A DNA stretch of 64,000 bases from Tetrapyrgos nigripes (Eukaryota > Basidiomycota > Agaricomycetes > Agaricales > Campanellaceae), in the NCBI GenBank assembly GCA_013368315.1, contig JAACJM010000212.1:82818-146817 (forward strand), written 5' to 3'. The notes under the pieces are model-generated. The model worked only from the letters and a program-made list of their open reading frames with translations, was not told the DNA's origin and did no database searches. The translations under genes were made by a program, and so were the position numbers. The first letter of the stretch is position 1, and every line of letters begins with the position of its first letter. Shown here in pieces: positions 37,382-53,451 of this stretch.

Positions 37382-37907
37382 CTGTTAGAATCATTCGTGA
37401 GCACATTTGGGTACATAATGGACATAGATGCATGCTTGCCAGTGACCCGGCCCGATCTAAACTCGACTTTGCTCGCCGTACCAGGTCTTCAGCGATGTGT
37501 AAGATTGAGGAATTATTCAGGAAAATGTCACAAACTGGTTAAATCCCGTTGCTCATTGCCCTTCCCTTCCATTTTCCTTGTTATCTTAACAGGAATCTGT
37601 AAAAATGGACTGGTAAGCGAGCCTCAAGGGGATGATTGCGAACAGTGGCAGGCTTGTGAAGGTCAAGAAGTATCCGGTCACGTGGAAGTATGTTGCCATT
37701 CCGCGAAGTGTTCTCAGCGACTAAAAGTCAAGATCCTTGTATATATCAAATTATTTCGGCGATGGTATATACGTGCAAGAGTAAGGGAAAGGTATAGACC
37801 GTTAGAATAATGCGACAATGCTAAAGTGGTAAGTGAGCATGCATGAAGGAAATCAAGTATTGCAGAATATCCATCCGAAAATGAGTCCAATTGTGAACAA
37901 GGCATGG
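37382..37907. other. 5' region of API5-like gene and 3' end of transporter, no separate gene
   Basis: Probably holds the missing first exon or 5' leader of the API5-like gene. No independent gene is supported. Confidence 0.35.
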
Positions 37908-40900
37908 TCAAGCAGCATGATCAATCCTCCTTCTATTCTCCTCATTATCCAACTCAAACAATGCTTCAAACTCCCCCGGGGTCTGGCCAATGACGCCAAA
38001 CGCCTCTTGCAAGATATGCCCCAAAGTGTTCAGCTCCATCGTGACGCCTTTCATAGTCAATGCGTACGCAAAGAACAATAGTTGCCGTGAGCCTTTGACA
38101 TCTCGATTTCGTACTATCTCAAGTTTCCTAATGGCGTCGACCTGTCGAGTTTACGCTTAAATGAGCTTGTCAAGTTGAGATGAGAATTAGGAAGCTTACC
38201 AGCCTTTGCCTAGCGTCTTCTGCGGGGGGTAGATAGGGAGGGAGTGGCGCCTTTAGTCTAAATGCCGCTGCCAACGTCGAAAAGTAGAGTATGATGTTGC
38301 CAACCATCTCTCGACGCTCCTTGCTGACAGGAATGATGAAGTCTTTCCTGACACTTGTGTACCTATCACAATGCCTTACGTTAAGCAGTGGCGCCAAGAT
38401 GTCCTCAGCATAGCACTTACCATTCTTCCCTAGTAGTCACACACCGCATACTATGCAATTTATCCAGAATCGTTTGCAAACTGGTCAAAACTCCGCGATA
38501 CAGCTGCACTGGGAACGGACCCTTGAGACGAGGTTCATGTTGTGCTTGACCAAGTAAGCCCTGTAGTTCAATCAACTTGATTTGTAGATGCAGTTCCCTA
38601 GAGCCAAGGAAAAAAATCAACGCAGAACAGTTTCACTAAGAAATACCACCCACATTGCCATGAACTCATGAATGGAATTGTTTAGCTTCAGCCTTTGTTC
38701 AAGATGTTGCGCCGAGATCAAGGGAGCATCTTCGTCAGAAGGAGTGCTTCTACCACTATCCTGTTCGACATTTTGTTCGGTGGCAAACGAGTTATGAGTG
38801 ACGAGACGGGTATACAGCCATCCTAGGTTCAAGCAGAATCTATGGACACCAGATCAGTCATCCTGAAGCGTAAAAGATAACAGGCACTCAACTCGCCAAG
38901 GGCTTTACTGAGCTCACGCCTCGCCTCAGCAGGCCACCAAAACCTGGAGACAACTGCTGCCCAGACTACACCGGCGGTCACAGCAATCGCACGGTCGGCC
39001 GCAATAATCGTCACAGCCAGATCCTTTTCGCGTTTGTTGTAGCTATGGACGGAACCATTAGCACATCGTATCCATATCCATGACGATGAAAAGATACCAA
39101 GACTCACCAATATAGACAAGTAAGGTTATACGTCAACAACACAAATCGTGCGGAGGAAGCATACTGCGGAAATGCAACGAGGTAGTAGAAACATGGTATC
39201 GAAAAGAAGAACCCGAAGATCGCGAGAACAGGCGCATTGTCAGGAAACAGCGTGTAGATACCAGCAGCTACTGCGGCGCCAAACCTATTTGGCAGAGAAA
39301 GATGTCATTAACAGCAGTCTCCGGAAATGAGAGAAGCACGTACAGGGTGCCAACCACACGATGCAAGCCAAGAAAATTTGTCTGCAAAACGGCGGATATG
39401 AGGCATTAGCAGCTGCGAAGATAAATCGGATAGCTCAAACGTACAGCACCAATAGTGGGTGATATCACCACAAAGAACTATCACCAGTTACAATGTGAGT
39501 CTCGCATCGAAATCAGCTCGAGACCCAACTCACTGAAATTAGTGCCCAATCCACATTAAACTCCAACACAAACGGTCTGGTCGCGTCAAAGAACGCAGGT
39601 GCTGCCAACATTGCAGTAGCCATCCCAGCCTTAATAGCATATTTTGTATCTCGCTCAGTTAACCGCTTGCCAATAGACCATATCAACTGCTTTGTCTTCC
39701 CCATGAACGAAAGATCCTTCCTCGATGGCGTCTGTATTGTATCTGGGGCATGCGGTTTAACTTTGGGGAAGACAGGGCGGGGACCACGTTTTTCCGGGAT
39801 GACATATTTAGCTGGGAGGCAAGAGAATGAGTCTGAGCATCAGGGGAATAAATACTAAAAGTCCAAACTCACATAGCCTCCTCCTCAATCCGCCTGTGCG
39901 TCTTCCATTCTTCCTGTACCTCTCCGCTCGGAAAGCACTCCACATACCAACAAACTTCATTTTCGTAGCAGCCCACAATTTGGCCCACCATCTACTCCAA
40001 GTCAAACTCTGTCGCTCAATGGCATATATCCTTTCCATAGCATCGACAAGCAATATCAGTTCCTGTGCAAACTCTTGAAGAGTGAAAATGAAGCTATATA
40101 AAATACAAGATGAGCGCAAATTTAGGACCCAAAAGACATCAAAGGACTGGCACTCACAAATACACCAAGAACACATGCTCATTGTTCGGTCCATTCAAGA
40201 ACGTATTCGCATTCACATTGTCCATTCTCGACAACACTGTTCCAGACCTATTTCTCCTTGTACCACTAACCCCAGGCGTAGCAGGTGTTCTTGGTGTCGG
40301 AGGGCTAGTGTTCGGAACGGAAGCAGCACTACCACGGTCTGAACGATGCCCAGAAAGATGTTCCGACAACTGTTCACTCAGATCGCTCTTCCTGTAAAGC
40401 CTCAACAGCGCATGGTTTGACGTGCTCTCAAACCGTCGTAGAGCTTTTTGGATCCCATCAATGAGTTCGGTGAATTCTTCTATTGTGAACTCTGGTTTCT
40501 GGGATTTGGATTTGGACTTGCGCTGGAATGACGACGGGAGGAGTGATGGACTTCAGTGTGAGCAAGAACGAATGATTCACGTAGACGTTTGAGAGAATGA
40601 GCACATGTCGTCTAGAAATACAAACCAGGTATTAGCTTGACCGCATACATATACCGTAAGAAACGGAACATACCGTCAAAGCCTTCAAAGGCGGTCCCAA
40701 GTCATCCACCAAATCCCCAAACATCGCTGCAGCAGTCTTCAAGATCGCGGTCTCCTCGTCATCTTCCTCTCCGATACTCACATCCACGAGTAGCCCAGTT
40801 TTCGTCGTCGCAGTCGAATAATGCGAGTGATGTGAATGCATCGACTGCGATAGATCACCATACGCATTTGACTTCCTCGGGTGACCCTTGCCCTTGGCAG

Positions 40901-42769
40901 CAGCCTTTGTCTCTACAATACCTGCCTTTGTCAACTCGTACTGTAACCTCGTACCACTCCTCAACCCATTCAGATGCTGCCCAAGTCGATTCAACGAATC
41001 CACAGCATCTTCATATGCCCGTCTTCGGCCTTTTCCCTTCATGCTATCCTCTCCAACGTGGTTGATAGCTCCATACCCATCAGTTTGCTGAGAATTCCTT
41101 ATCCTCGCCTCTCTACTAGCCACCGTACTCCAATCTGGTCTCCTCATCCTACCCCATAAGAGCCACTCACTCTTCGCTTCTTTCAGACTCTTCTTCAACC
41201 CTGTGAAACTCCCCTGATGAGCTTCAACCGCACGGTGGATCTTTCCCTGACTATTCCGGTGATTGCTGATTGCACCAGGTTCCAAAAGGAACGTCTCCGT
41301 CAACATGGATAGCAACGTAGAAAACGAGTCCAAGGTTTTGACCATATTAGACTGAAGATTTTCCGTCGCAGAAGCCGGCCAGACGAGGTAGCAAACAATA
41401 TTTGAGACCACAGCACCAGTAAGAACGATTCCGCTGACTGAGAGTAGAGTGTGGAAACCGCCTTCTTTGATGAGAACGACAAAGAGAATGATGGCCATCA
41501 TGCTGCACGCTGTCGTCAAAAGCTAATTCAGAGGAGTCTTGGTCAAAACGTGAACTGAGAGACATACCAGTGTTAAACTGTGGATTGGCCATCCAGACTT
41601 TAAGCCAAGCTAGCAGACTCATGGCTAAGCCAACCCAAACGACGGCGAATATATCCCCAACCCACTCATATCCAGGCATGCCTTCCAACCACCAGAACAC
41701 AGACATGCAGGATAGACAGACGGCAGCGGCGTAGAAGAGGCCAAACATACAGAACACATCGGCTTCAACCATCCCGCCCATGGTCTTGGCCGGGTTGAAG
41801 TAGACAGCGCTATGATAAAGAGATGTTAGCGGTAGAACAGTAACGCAATAGATCGACTCACACAGTGGCCACCATATGTCCACTGGGCAAGGGTCTGCCG
41901 CCTCCCTTTCCTCTCGAGACCAAATCGCTGATGAAGCCAGACAGGTAGGGCGAAAATGTAAAGAGGGAAGCGATGAAATAAGCCAGTGCACACTTGAATA
42001 TGTTGCGGTACAACACTGGGACATTCGAGAGCCGTTTTGGAGAGTACCATTTTGGTGGTTGTGAGGTGGGTGGAGGTGGAGGCTGGGGTCCTGCACGGAC
42101 GGGCGTAGGTATCGGAGAAATGGTCGCATCTGAATCCGAATCCGAATCGGAAGAATGAGAAGAGTCGGAATCAAAGTCTGAAGAGTAGTCGTAGGAAAAG
42201 TTGTTCCTGAAAGATTCCTCTTCAGCGACTGGTGACTGAACATCTACGCTGCTGTATGAGTTTTCCATACTGTCTTCCGCCACCACAGATTCTCTCGGGG
42301 TTACTTCACCACTGATACTCCGCCCGTGTCCTTGGTGACCTCTCCCTGACCTCTTGAATGATCCTGCCCTTGAACTCATCAACTGCCCTTCGTTCTCCAT
42401 CAACTGGCTGAACACAGACCACTCCCTCTGGGGAGTACGAGGTGTGCTGGGAGGAAGTCTCTTGCGTAAGGTTGGTGAAAGTAGATGGGGAGAGGTGACG
42501 CTCCGTCCCAGCGGTGGCCTGGGGCTTGCATTGGCCGCGCTGTTTGATAAGGTCGAGCCAGCATGGCCAAGACTTGCGTAGTTTAAGTCCGATGTAGATA
42601 ACCGCGGTGTGAGAGGCCTCCTATTCGAACTCTGGGCGTTCAAAGTGGAGGAACCAGATGGTGGAGAGGATTCCGAGGAAATGGAATCCGTGCTGATTGC
42701 TGGAGGTGAGCCATTGGGGAAAGTGACCCAAGAAGGACTTGGAAGTGGTTCTGGAGTGCCTTGGGACAT
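37908..42769 (-). CDS. Large ArAE/FUSC-type transporter (DUF2421 family)
   Basis: A predicted membrane transporter of the aromatic-acid-exporter/fusaric-acid-resistance type, well over 1000 residues. It starts MSQGTPEPLPSPSWVTFPNG at 42769. The Ser-rich N-terminal 250 residues include an acidic run (DSDSSHSSDSDSDSD). The first membrane bundle includes FKCALAYFIASLFTFSPYLS, FNPAKTMGGM, FGLFYAAAVCLSCMSVFWWL and FAVVWVGLAMSLLAWLKVWM. A long cytosolic middle (about 41.3-39.8 kb) separates it from a second bundle: YAIKAGMATAMLAAPAFFD, LGLHRVVGTLFGAAVAAGIY, VLAIFGFFFSIPCFYYLVAF and IAVTAGVVWAAVVSRFWWPA. The C-terminal part (EFEALFELDNEENRRRIDHA) is the DUF2421-like region. About 14 short introns; the reading is intact. 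Substrate unknown. Confidence 0.85.
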
Positions 42770-42998
42770 TTCAAGTCGAGATTTCGCGATATCGAAAGGG
42801 TCTACGGTTCATTTAGCCAAGCCAAGTTTAAACGAAGGAATGAAATCAAAGGACTGTTCCAGAAGAGTGCACAAAAGGAAAATGTAACGATGACGGTTAT
42901 TGTTGACTTGTGCTTACCACCATGGGCGCTTGATGTACTTACTTCTCCTCCTTTCAACTATGAGAATCTTATGCAAATATTATGCGATTTTGGGCGTC

Positions 42999-43790
42999 TG
43001 AGTCTCTTTCACAATCATCATCACTTTCAGGAACTTCAGACCTTGTCTCCTCTTCTCGTTCTAAAAATCTCTCGGAATATGAACGCTATTGGTGGGACCG
43101 ACGTCGACAGAACTGGCTCGAGCAGAAGGCGTATATGCTTTGCCCTCAGTACCACCCCAACTGGACTCCTTGGAAAGGCATGGCGAAACATCCGATGGAT
43201 TGTGAGGACGGTCAGGTCGCTAAGGTGCCTGTAGGTCTCTTGCTTCTCACAGCAAGTATAATCAACATGCCTGTAGGAAACCAACCACTTGATGATCCGA
43301 CGTATCTCGCATAGTCATGTTTAAAAATCGACCCCTTTGCGGTTGACGTATACCGTCTTGGGAACCTCGTACGGAAAACCTTGTTTGCCGTAAGTCTCTC
43401 AAGCACTACAACGTCTTAACTTCTTTCCATCTTGTTCTCATTCTCATTCTATAGGGCGCCTTTTGGAAACCAAACCCTGTTTTCAGCTTCCTACATCCTC
43501 TTATTACCGTGACAGACATGACTCAAGATGATCCCAACAATGGCCCTGTATGGACGAGGTTTTCATTCAACGCTTGGAGACTATCATCAAAAAGCTGGGT
43601 TTCCTCAGATCTTGGTCCCAGCCCAGGTAATACACTCCTTCTCAAGCTAAGGAGAGTCTCCCATCCGGATGAACCAACCATCGACGGAGTGCTTATCTGG
43701 TCACCGCAAGTGCATGCAAATTCATTGAAACATTGTTACAGGCCGTTAAGAAGGTCTTCTCTTAGCTCTGTCCCTGTTCTCTCCTTTGGT
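42999..43790 (+). pseudogene. Decayed agaricomycete protein-kinase-like gene, relic C
   Basis: The N-terminal family segment is clear: SEYERYWWDRRRQNWLEQKA, YMLCPQYHPNWTPWKG and CEDGQ. The middle of the kinase is absent. At 43330 the frame resumes with DPFAVDVYRLGNLVRKTLF, ends at a GTAAGT donor, and continues after about 60 nt with VTDMTQDDPNNGP. After a frame change it reads MDEVFIQRLETIIKKLGFLR, then VSHPDEPTIDGV. A large internal deletion plus frame breaks make it non-functional. It shares PFAVDVYRLG with relic A, so both come from one family. Confidence 0.7.
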
Positions 43791-44247
43791 TTTCGATGCA
43801 TCCCCTCGTCCCATACAGTCACATTCGCTTCACACCCGCCCTAATTACTCTGGTTCCAATGTTGAGAATGAACCAAGAACGCAAAATTTTCCACGTTTTC
43901 TTTCAAGCTCGAACTAGGAAGACAAAGATACCCCTCCTCCGGTTTTCGACACTTCTTGAGCATCAAAAATGCCCGATTATATTTACAAAAGACAAGGACT
44001 GGCCATTCGCAATCCTTGTCCCTATCCTCGGGCTCTTCTTCTCGAACCATCCTTTCAGTCACGCATCATCAGACAAAGGATGTACAATTATCCCCCTTAT
44101 TGTATTTCTATGGTATAGCCAGGAGATGTACGATAGAAAGCCATTCATATATCCATTGCTCAAAGGACATACCATTGGATCCAGACGCCCACGGTGACGC
44201 AATTAGGTGAAATCGCCATCCTTCGTGCCCTTGTCCTTCTTGTGTAG

Positions 44248-44550
44248 ATGTTGGCCTTGTCGTTATTGTTCAAGTTTTCTCTGTGGGTGTCCGCTGTTAT
44301 CGACAGACAAAAGTTCTATATTCACTGCGATTCTGTGTACGGAAATCTCAAAGGGGATATATACTACTATTCTCGGAACGCGATTCCAAACCTCTATCAA
44401 CTAGATACGGCCAAGCTGAAGGGTTTGACTCCTGAAGCTTTGGTAGAAGAGGCTAGTCGTCAGCTTCAACAGAAAGACTTTGGGTTTCTTGCGATGGATG
44501 GTGGATATACTGCTAAATCGTCAAAGGCCAATGGCGTTGCGTTCAACTGA
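44248..44550 (+). CDS. Small hypothetical ORF
   Basis: A 100-residue frame starts with a hydrophobic stretch (MLALSLLFKFSLWVSAV) and continues QLDTAKLKGLTPEALVEEAS, FGFLAMDGGYTAKSSKA. A CTTGTGTAG acceptor-like site lies just before the Met, so this may be an internal exon. No family is recognised. It might be a fragment. Confidence 0.35.
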   Translation: MLALSLLFKFSLWVSAVIDRQKFYIHCDSVYGNLKGDIYYYSRNAIPNLYQLDTAKLKGLTPEALVEEASRQLQQKDFGFLAMDGGYTAKSSKANGVAFN

Positions 44551-45119
44551 AAGCGAGAATGGTGGCAGCTTCTGCAGATCTGGAGCGGAGAATGAATAAT
44601 GCTCGCTGGAATCAGCGCAAACTCGAAGAGTACGTTGTGCTTACTCTCCACGATCCATGTTCCTAATTTAGTCATTTCATGCATGCAGAAACAAGTCCTC
44701 GTCTTCGGAGCGGTGAGATTCTAGTTGACGAGCTGAGACTCAACTATGGTAGGATTAGACGACCAAGTCCTCTCCGAAGATCCTGACGAAGGAACGGGCC
44801 ATTTTTTAAGATTCCAAAGCCCTAGGCCTGTATACTTGAATATTTGAATCCCTTCTCTTCAGCTGCGATCTGAACAGGTAGCTGAGGCATTGGCAAACTG
44901 AGGACCCTCGATAATGGGTGGCAAGGCCGGTCACTAGTTACAAAAAGTGGAGTAAGAGGGTCGGAAGGCCGACCAGGGTTCGGACAAGAATAGGCCTCGC
45001 ATGTAAGCCTCGCGGCGATGTTGAACTCCACTCTGCGACGTCCCTGACTCCTAGCAGCTCCTCTCCACCGACCTTGTTCCGCATGGCTATTTGAGGTTTC
45101 GTACAGTGACTCCAGTACC

Positions 45120-45420
45120 ATTCTTTCCTCAATAGGTCTTCGAGGAAGTAGACACTGCTGTAAAGTAAATACATTCTTTCAACACACAGTACATATTGCC
45201 TTCTACTGCCATGTAAAATTCATATTTTCTATTGGACTTTTTACTGGAACGGCTCGAAGACTCGCAGAACGTGCATCGAAAAATTTTTCGGAATTTTTTG
45301 CGATTTTTATAGTCGGTACCCCAGTTCGGACAAAAATTAGACCTGGAGGAGACCAGTCGCAGGTTCGGACAAAATTTTCGAGAACAGCTCCCAAAATGGT
45401 TCGGACACAAACTGGCCAAA
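45120..45420. repeat. Dispersed repeat stretch with GGTTCGGACAAAATTTTCG motif
   Basis: GGTTCGGACAAAATTTTCG occurs at 45362-45380, with related copies at 44977, 45323 and 45398 and an identical 19-mer at 51123-51141. No coding gene is supported; open frames here (FVRT repeats on the minus strand) reflect the repeat. It lies next to the tRNA gene. Confidence 0.5.
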
Positions 45421-45529
45421 TGCCAAATTTTCCGGCCAGCCTTGTCCCTCTTTATTATCAGGGGTCCTGCAAACTGCCGTTCGCTACAATCTTTGAAAGG
45501 AGGAAAAAAAATGCAAAAGCTGCTAAATC

Positions 45530-45606
45530 TGCCCCAGAGAGGCTCGAACTCTCGACCTTCCGATTACATAACAGTCGGACGCTGTAACCAACTCAGCCAT
45601 GGGGCA
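45530..45606 (-). tRNA. tRNA-Asn (GTT) with a 4-nt intron
   Basis: On the minus strand the ends pair (TGCCCCA / TGGGGCA). The D-arm contains AGTTGGTTA. The anticodon stem is TCCGA/TCGGA around CTGTTA+TGTA+A, and the T-arm is GAGAG-TTCGAGC-CTCTC. The 11-base loop fits a 7-base loop with anticodon GTT and a 4-base insertion after position 37, the standard intron site. The T-loop and sizes fit a 73-nt mature tRNA. Confidence 0.85.
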
Positions 45607-45973
45607 GTTGTTAATCGCTTACAAGTATTTTTCTTGAGCCTGAGTTTATGATGAATTTTGAAATGTTTTGATTCCAATTCCGGAAACAAAAGAATTTTGT
45701 TTCGCGTCAGTACTGTACGCCCACAGTTGCTGTTGACCGTTTCTTGTTCGCGTACTTTCCACTCATATCACCTCTCTTGTTCTCCTTTTCCATCACAAAT
45801 ACCCATTTAAGGGTTACAAAGCCAACTTTTAGCCCTCTGATACCCAAGGACAAAGCGCACGGACCTCACCTTTCAAAAACGCGTCTTCTCTTGTTCTCTC
45901 GGCCCGTCTGCTTCTTTCTTCCCAACCACCATCTTCAGACAACCCCAGGACTTGATTCGCGCCCTCTGCCTCC
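45607..45973. other. Leader of the checkpoint kinase
   Basis: A pyrimidine-rich stretch from about 45740 (CTCTCTTGTTCTCC...) precedes the start at 45974, typical of basidiomycete promoters and 5' leaders. No gene was seen. Confidence 0.4.
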
Positions 45974-49224
<3,251 letters not shown>

Positions 49225-51044
49225 AGGAAGAAGTAGATGGATGAAACGGTATGACCTGGACTGATTCTTCAGGGTTCTTGGTTTTTTCTTCGCCCCAGGC
49301 TACAGCTACTCCAACTCGGATCCTGCTTTCTTCCCATTTGCTTATCGTCATCGTCGCATAGTTCTGATTTTTATTCCTGTTTTCGACATCTCTTGGTCTC
49401 TTGTTTTTTTATCCCTTCCTGTTGCATTATTCCTTTTCCTGCATATGTCATTCAACCTCTCTGTATCTATGCATCAACCCACCTATAGTCTATCAATCTT
49501 GCTGCTCCCTACCAGTTTTACGCGTCGTTTTCCCCCGCGGACTTTGGTACTCTACCCTGTTATAGTGGTGTCACCCGCACTCTGCATCGCTGCCTCACAG
49601 GCTGCTTTCTCTCCGCACTAGAGTCGCACTTAGACGCATACATCACTACCAACTTACCTACTTACATCTGAGGCTGCGCTGCTTCATGTAACGCGCTTCC
49701 TTGAATTTCCTAGTTGCTACATATGTACGTAGTGTTGATTCATTATGCTATCTCGTCGAAACACTAATCCTGTACAATTGTTTTGCTTTTCAAAATCAGA
49801 ATGCCAAGCATCACCTAGCTACACCCACAGCGGCGGATCTTCAAAGATCTCCATCCAATGCAGCGCACCGCTGTACCGACGTACCGACGTTGTTTACACG
49901 TCGATATCTTGTTCCTTCTGGTTATGAACATGTCAGTTTCAGAACGACTAATAACTATACCCCAGGTTCAAAATTTGCCATTTATCATCTCTCCCTGAAA
50001 CTCAATACTTTCTCCGGTAGCGGTTGTCACCGGTACCGGGGTTGTTCTGAATTGGTTCATTTAGATTCGCATTGGAGATTGCTGCAGAACCTGCAGTTTG
50101 TGTGAGTGTCGTGAGTAGTCGTTGAGTCTGTTTATGCATCGACTGTCATATCCTACATACAGTAAACGATTGCATCGTATCTACGTATATCAAATATGTT
50201 TGTATGCCAAGTTTACCATTGAATTGAATACATGTAGAAATAAGTAGTACCTCGCAGCTCGCTGGTTAACCTTATTTAGTCTCTCATACATATCGTCATT
50301 TCATGCAAATTTTTCGTGACCCCATCAGGTAAGACCAGCAACCCACGCCGTCCCTACCAAGGTTAACATTTGCGTTTGCAGTGCACACGAGTACAATAAG
50401 TAGATCGAGATCTTCGCCTCGGGGAGATATGGCATATACAGTACTTTAAATGTCTCTCTATGTATATGTCTACTCAAGTCTCAGGCCGGTCACGGTAGAG
50501 CAAGCGAGCGCCGAGGTGTCCTACGGAAAAGGGAATCGGAACGACTGACTCCAAGCTGCCACCGGATCAAGGATATTGTATTCTGACTATGTATATCCCT
50601 GGGACGTTGATCACCCAGGGTCACCCACGTCCTCATTTTTGCCTCAATTCAGACGAACAGACGTGTCATGTTCTCACAGCCAGAAACTTTATTTTTTTAC
50701 AGAATCGAAGGCAGCTTGAGCTGACCAAGGCTCGAAATACTTAATTCTATCAGTGCGCAACAAGGGGGTTGCGGGATCGATATTTTCTACATCCACTAAG
50801 AAATTTTGAATTTTTAAGGACTCTGAACCTATCTGCCTTATATAGTATATCTTAGACCACGTGTGCGATAAAATAGATTTATATTACTAATGCTGTGCAC
50901 CATGGGAGTGGATAAGATAACAGAAAGATAGGAGGAGACATGCGCTGAATATATCCTTTTGAAAGTCGTTTTTGGAGTAGTGTTTTTGGCTTTAGAGGCC
51001 GCAATATAGTTTTATTAATGCCTAAACTCTTCAAGATACACCGA
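49225..51044. other. Intergenic, no convincing gene
   Basis: About 1.8 kb downstream of the kinase. Pyrimidine-rich near 49380-49460, then AT-rich with TA-rich patches near 50820-50890. Open frames are short and featureless. Confidence 0.4.
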
Positions 51045-51330
51045 CTACAGGGAAATCAGAAAAATTTCTGACCCAACCTTAGAAAGGACCCCCCCTAAAT
51101 GAGTGGACCTGCCTGTTGCACCGGTTCGGACAAAATTTTCGCATATTTTGGGATCATCGTCTCCAATTAGCGAGAAAGGTCCAAATCCGATATCAGAAAG
51201 CGTGGGATTTTTTTCTGGTTCGGCCAAAAACGTGGAAATGGTGGACATTTGGGGGGTCCTCCTTAGAACCCCTCTACCCGATGTGCCGGATTTCAATGCC
51301 ACCACCCCTTGGTGTATAGCTTGGCGATGA
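51045..51330. repeat. Copy of the GGTTCGGACAAAA dispersed repeat
   Basis: The 19-mer GGTTCGGACAAAATTTTCG at 51123-51141 is identical to 45362-45380. A variant GGTTCGGCCAAAAA is at 51217-51230. The open frames on both strands spanning this stretch lack protein features. Confidence 0.45.
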
Positions 51331-51677
51331 GTTGACCTACGAGTAGTACCGCTACTAAGGCTGAAGATGGTATAAATTAATGCGTATGTTATACATCATG
51401 CTGGTATACGTAGGTCATACAATTAGAACGCTGGCCCACATCTACGAAAGCAATATCGAAAAGCAACAAAAAACATGGAAGGCAACTAGACATAAGAAAT
51501 ATGGCCTTCTGATTGAAGTATATGCAAAATATAGACAAGGCAGACAGCGTGCGCAATGAGAACACCTGAACAAGGGATACATGTTGACGATAGGTCAATA
51601 CTGCTCTATACCTATACAAAAGCAGTCCGAGAGTGTGTTCGTAGATGTCGTGAAGTGTTCATGAAAAACCACTCTTA

Positions 51678-53451
51678 TTATTCCCCTTCCTGCGGTAGAG
51701 AAGACGACTCTGATCCGGATGTATTTTGTGTCGAGTCGGATTTTGTGCTCTGATTTCTGGCCACATTGGCCCGAGGATTGGGTGAGCTAGACGTAGACTT
51801 TTGCGTCGTTTGAGCCTTCTTCTTCCGCATTCCCCGGCGGCTTTCAGTCGGAAATACACACTCCAAGGAGCGACGTTGGCACTGACTAACAAAGAGGGAG
51901 AAAAAAGGAAAAACAAGGCACAAGCAATCAGTATCAATGTATATCTGACAGAATTTCCTCCAAATGGAAAGTATAAAAGATAACTGCAGTCGTCATTTCG
52001 GACACATTATCACAGCGATGGGTTTAGAGTGACGAAGAGACATAAACGGGACAAGCTGCGAGAGCCGCGTGTATTCCCCAACTTTGAGAGAGACACTCAC
52101 TTGCATGTTCTCTCTGTCGTCCCAGAACGCGGGGGACCGCATGCAATCTGATCAGATTTGACATTAGCACATAAGATCCAGTGATTCTAAAAGCGCTGAA
52201 GAGCCGCGCGCAGCTGACCTTTCTATGTCGACAAAACTGACATGCCAAAGTCTGGGTCTTTTTCCTTTCTGCAGGTCTTCTATTGGCCGGTAAGGGGCTT
52301 AGCCGCATCACTGATGGACCAGCGGTTTCTACGGGTTCCGGTTTGGGTCCAGTCGAAATTGACGGGGATGGCATGGAGGAAGGGCTATCAGAAGGACGAC
52401 GGCCGTAAGATGTGAGAGTCGTGGGGTCACTTGGACTCCTTAGAGTGGGGGATGGGGTTAAATTGGACCAGTCCGTCTGAGATTGCGACCTCATCCTTAA
52501 ACTTGACCAGGTCCCGGTCGGCGAGGGAATTTGATTCAGGTCCTGAATAGGTGAAAACTCCTCTTTGACTGAGGAATTTGAGACCATCAATCCGTGTTCC
52601 TCACTTGGAGACGACGAGTCAAGACCATGCGGGGGAGGAGAAAGGCGTCCCATTGGTGGATCCTCAGCCAAATACCGAGCGTCGATGTCTAAATCCATGT
52701 CTGTAGACATGCGACGAGAGATCGGATGAGTCGTAACCCCTACTACGCAGCTAGCATCAGCGCCATATAGCTGTTCCTGGACGGATGCTATCTTTTCGCC
52801 TTTACATTTGGAAGCCTTTTTGAGAAGTAATGAATGATTGGCAGCAGGTATATCATCTGAATGACATACCGAAGATTCGACTCCTATTTGATCAACATCT
52901 CGACGCATGGCACTTGGAGACCTGATTGCGCCCAGTAGCTCGCTAGTAAAGTTGGGCTGCTCTACTGAGGAACACATGGTTGCATCGCCATCACTGTCAA
53001 CTTGGAAGCTCCTCTCGCTCTGTCCAACAGACGTTGGTTGAATGTAGAAGCCAGTACTACCCTGGAAATGAGGGCTGCTCATCGCGAGAGATGACCATTG
53101 ACGAGAACTGCCCAAACTCGATCTAGCGGCAGGGAATGTTCGATAAAAAAGGTCGTCCTCTTCTTTCAAGGTTTGCGCAAAAGAAATGTCAACAGACTTG
53201 GTCCACTCGTCCTCTAATGTCAAGGGCTCCGGGTAATACTGTGGGGCGCCAATGCAATTGAGTGACCACGTGAGCTCTAGTGGACGAACACACACCTGGA
53301 TTTGCCAATAATGAGCATCACGACCAGCTCGCAATATCTGACAGCTAGGTGGTGTAGCCTTCCAGTCACTGTCCTTCGCCGCAAGAGAAGTAGTGCTGTC
53401 GAATTGACAGCGGCCGTCACTCGGCTGTGTAGTAGGCGCATCGGACTTCAT
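51678..53451 (-). CDS. Zn2Cys6 transcription factor with C-terminal zinc cluster
   Basis: Start at 53451 (MKSDAPTTQPSDGRCQF). The first about 420 residues are disordered and Ser/Pro-rich (PSPTGTWSSLRMRSQSQTDW, PSDSPSSMPSPSISTGPKPE). Near the C-terminus the zinc cluster appears across two introns: ACQFCRHRK | IACGPPRSGTTERTC | NQCQRRSLECVFP, giving the C-x2-C-x6-C and C-x2-C-x6-C pattern. A basic patch (RRGMRKKKAQTTQ) and Ser-rich tail ending LPQEGE follow. Intron donors are GTCAGC and GTGAGT; the splice phases fit. It is probably a sequence-specific regulator; targets are unknown. The cluster's position near the C-terminus is less usual than the N-terminal location. Confidence 0.8.
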
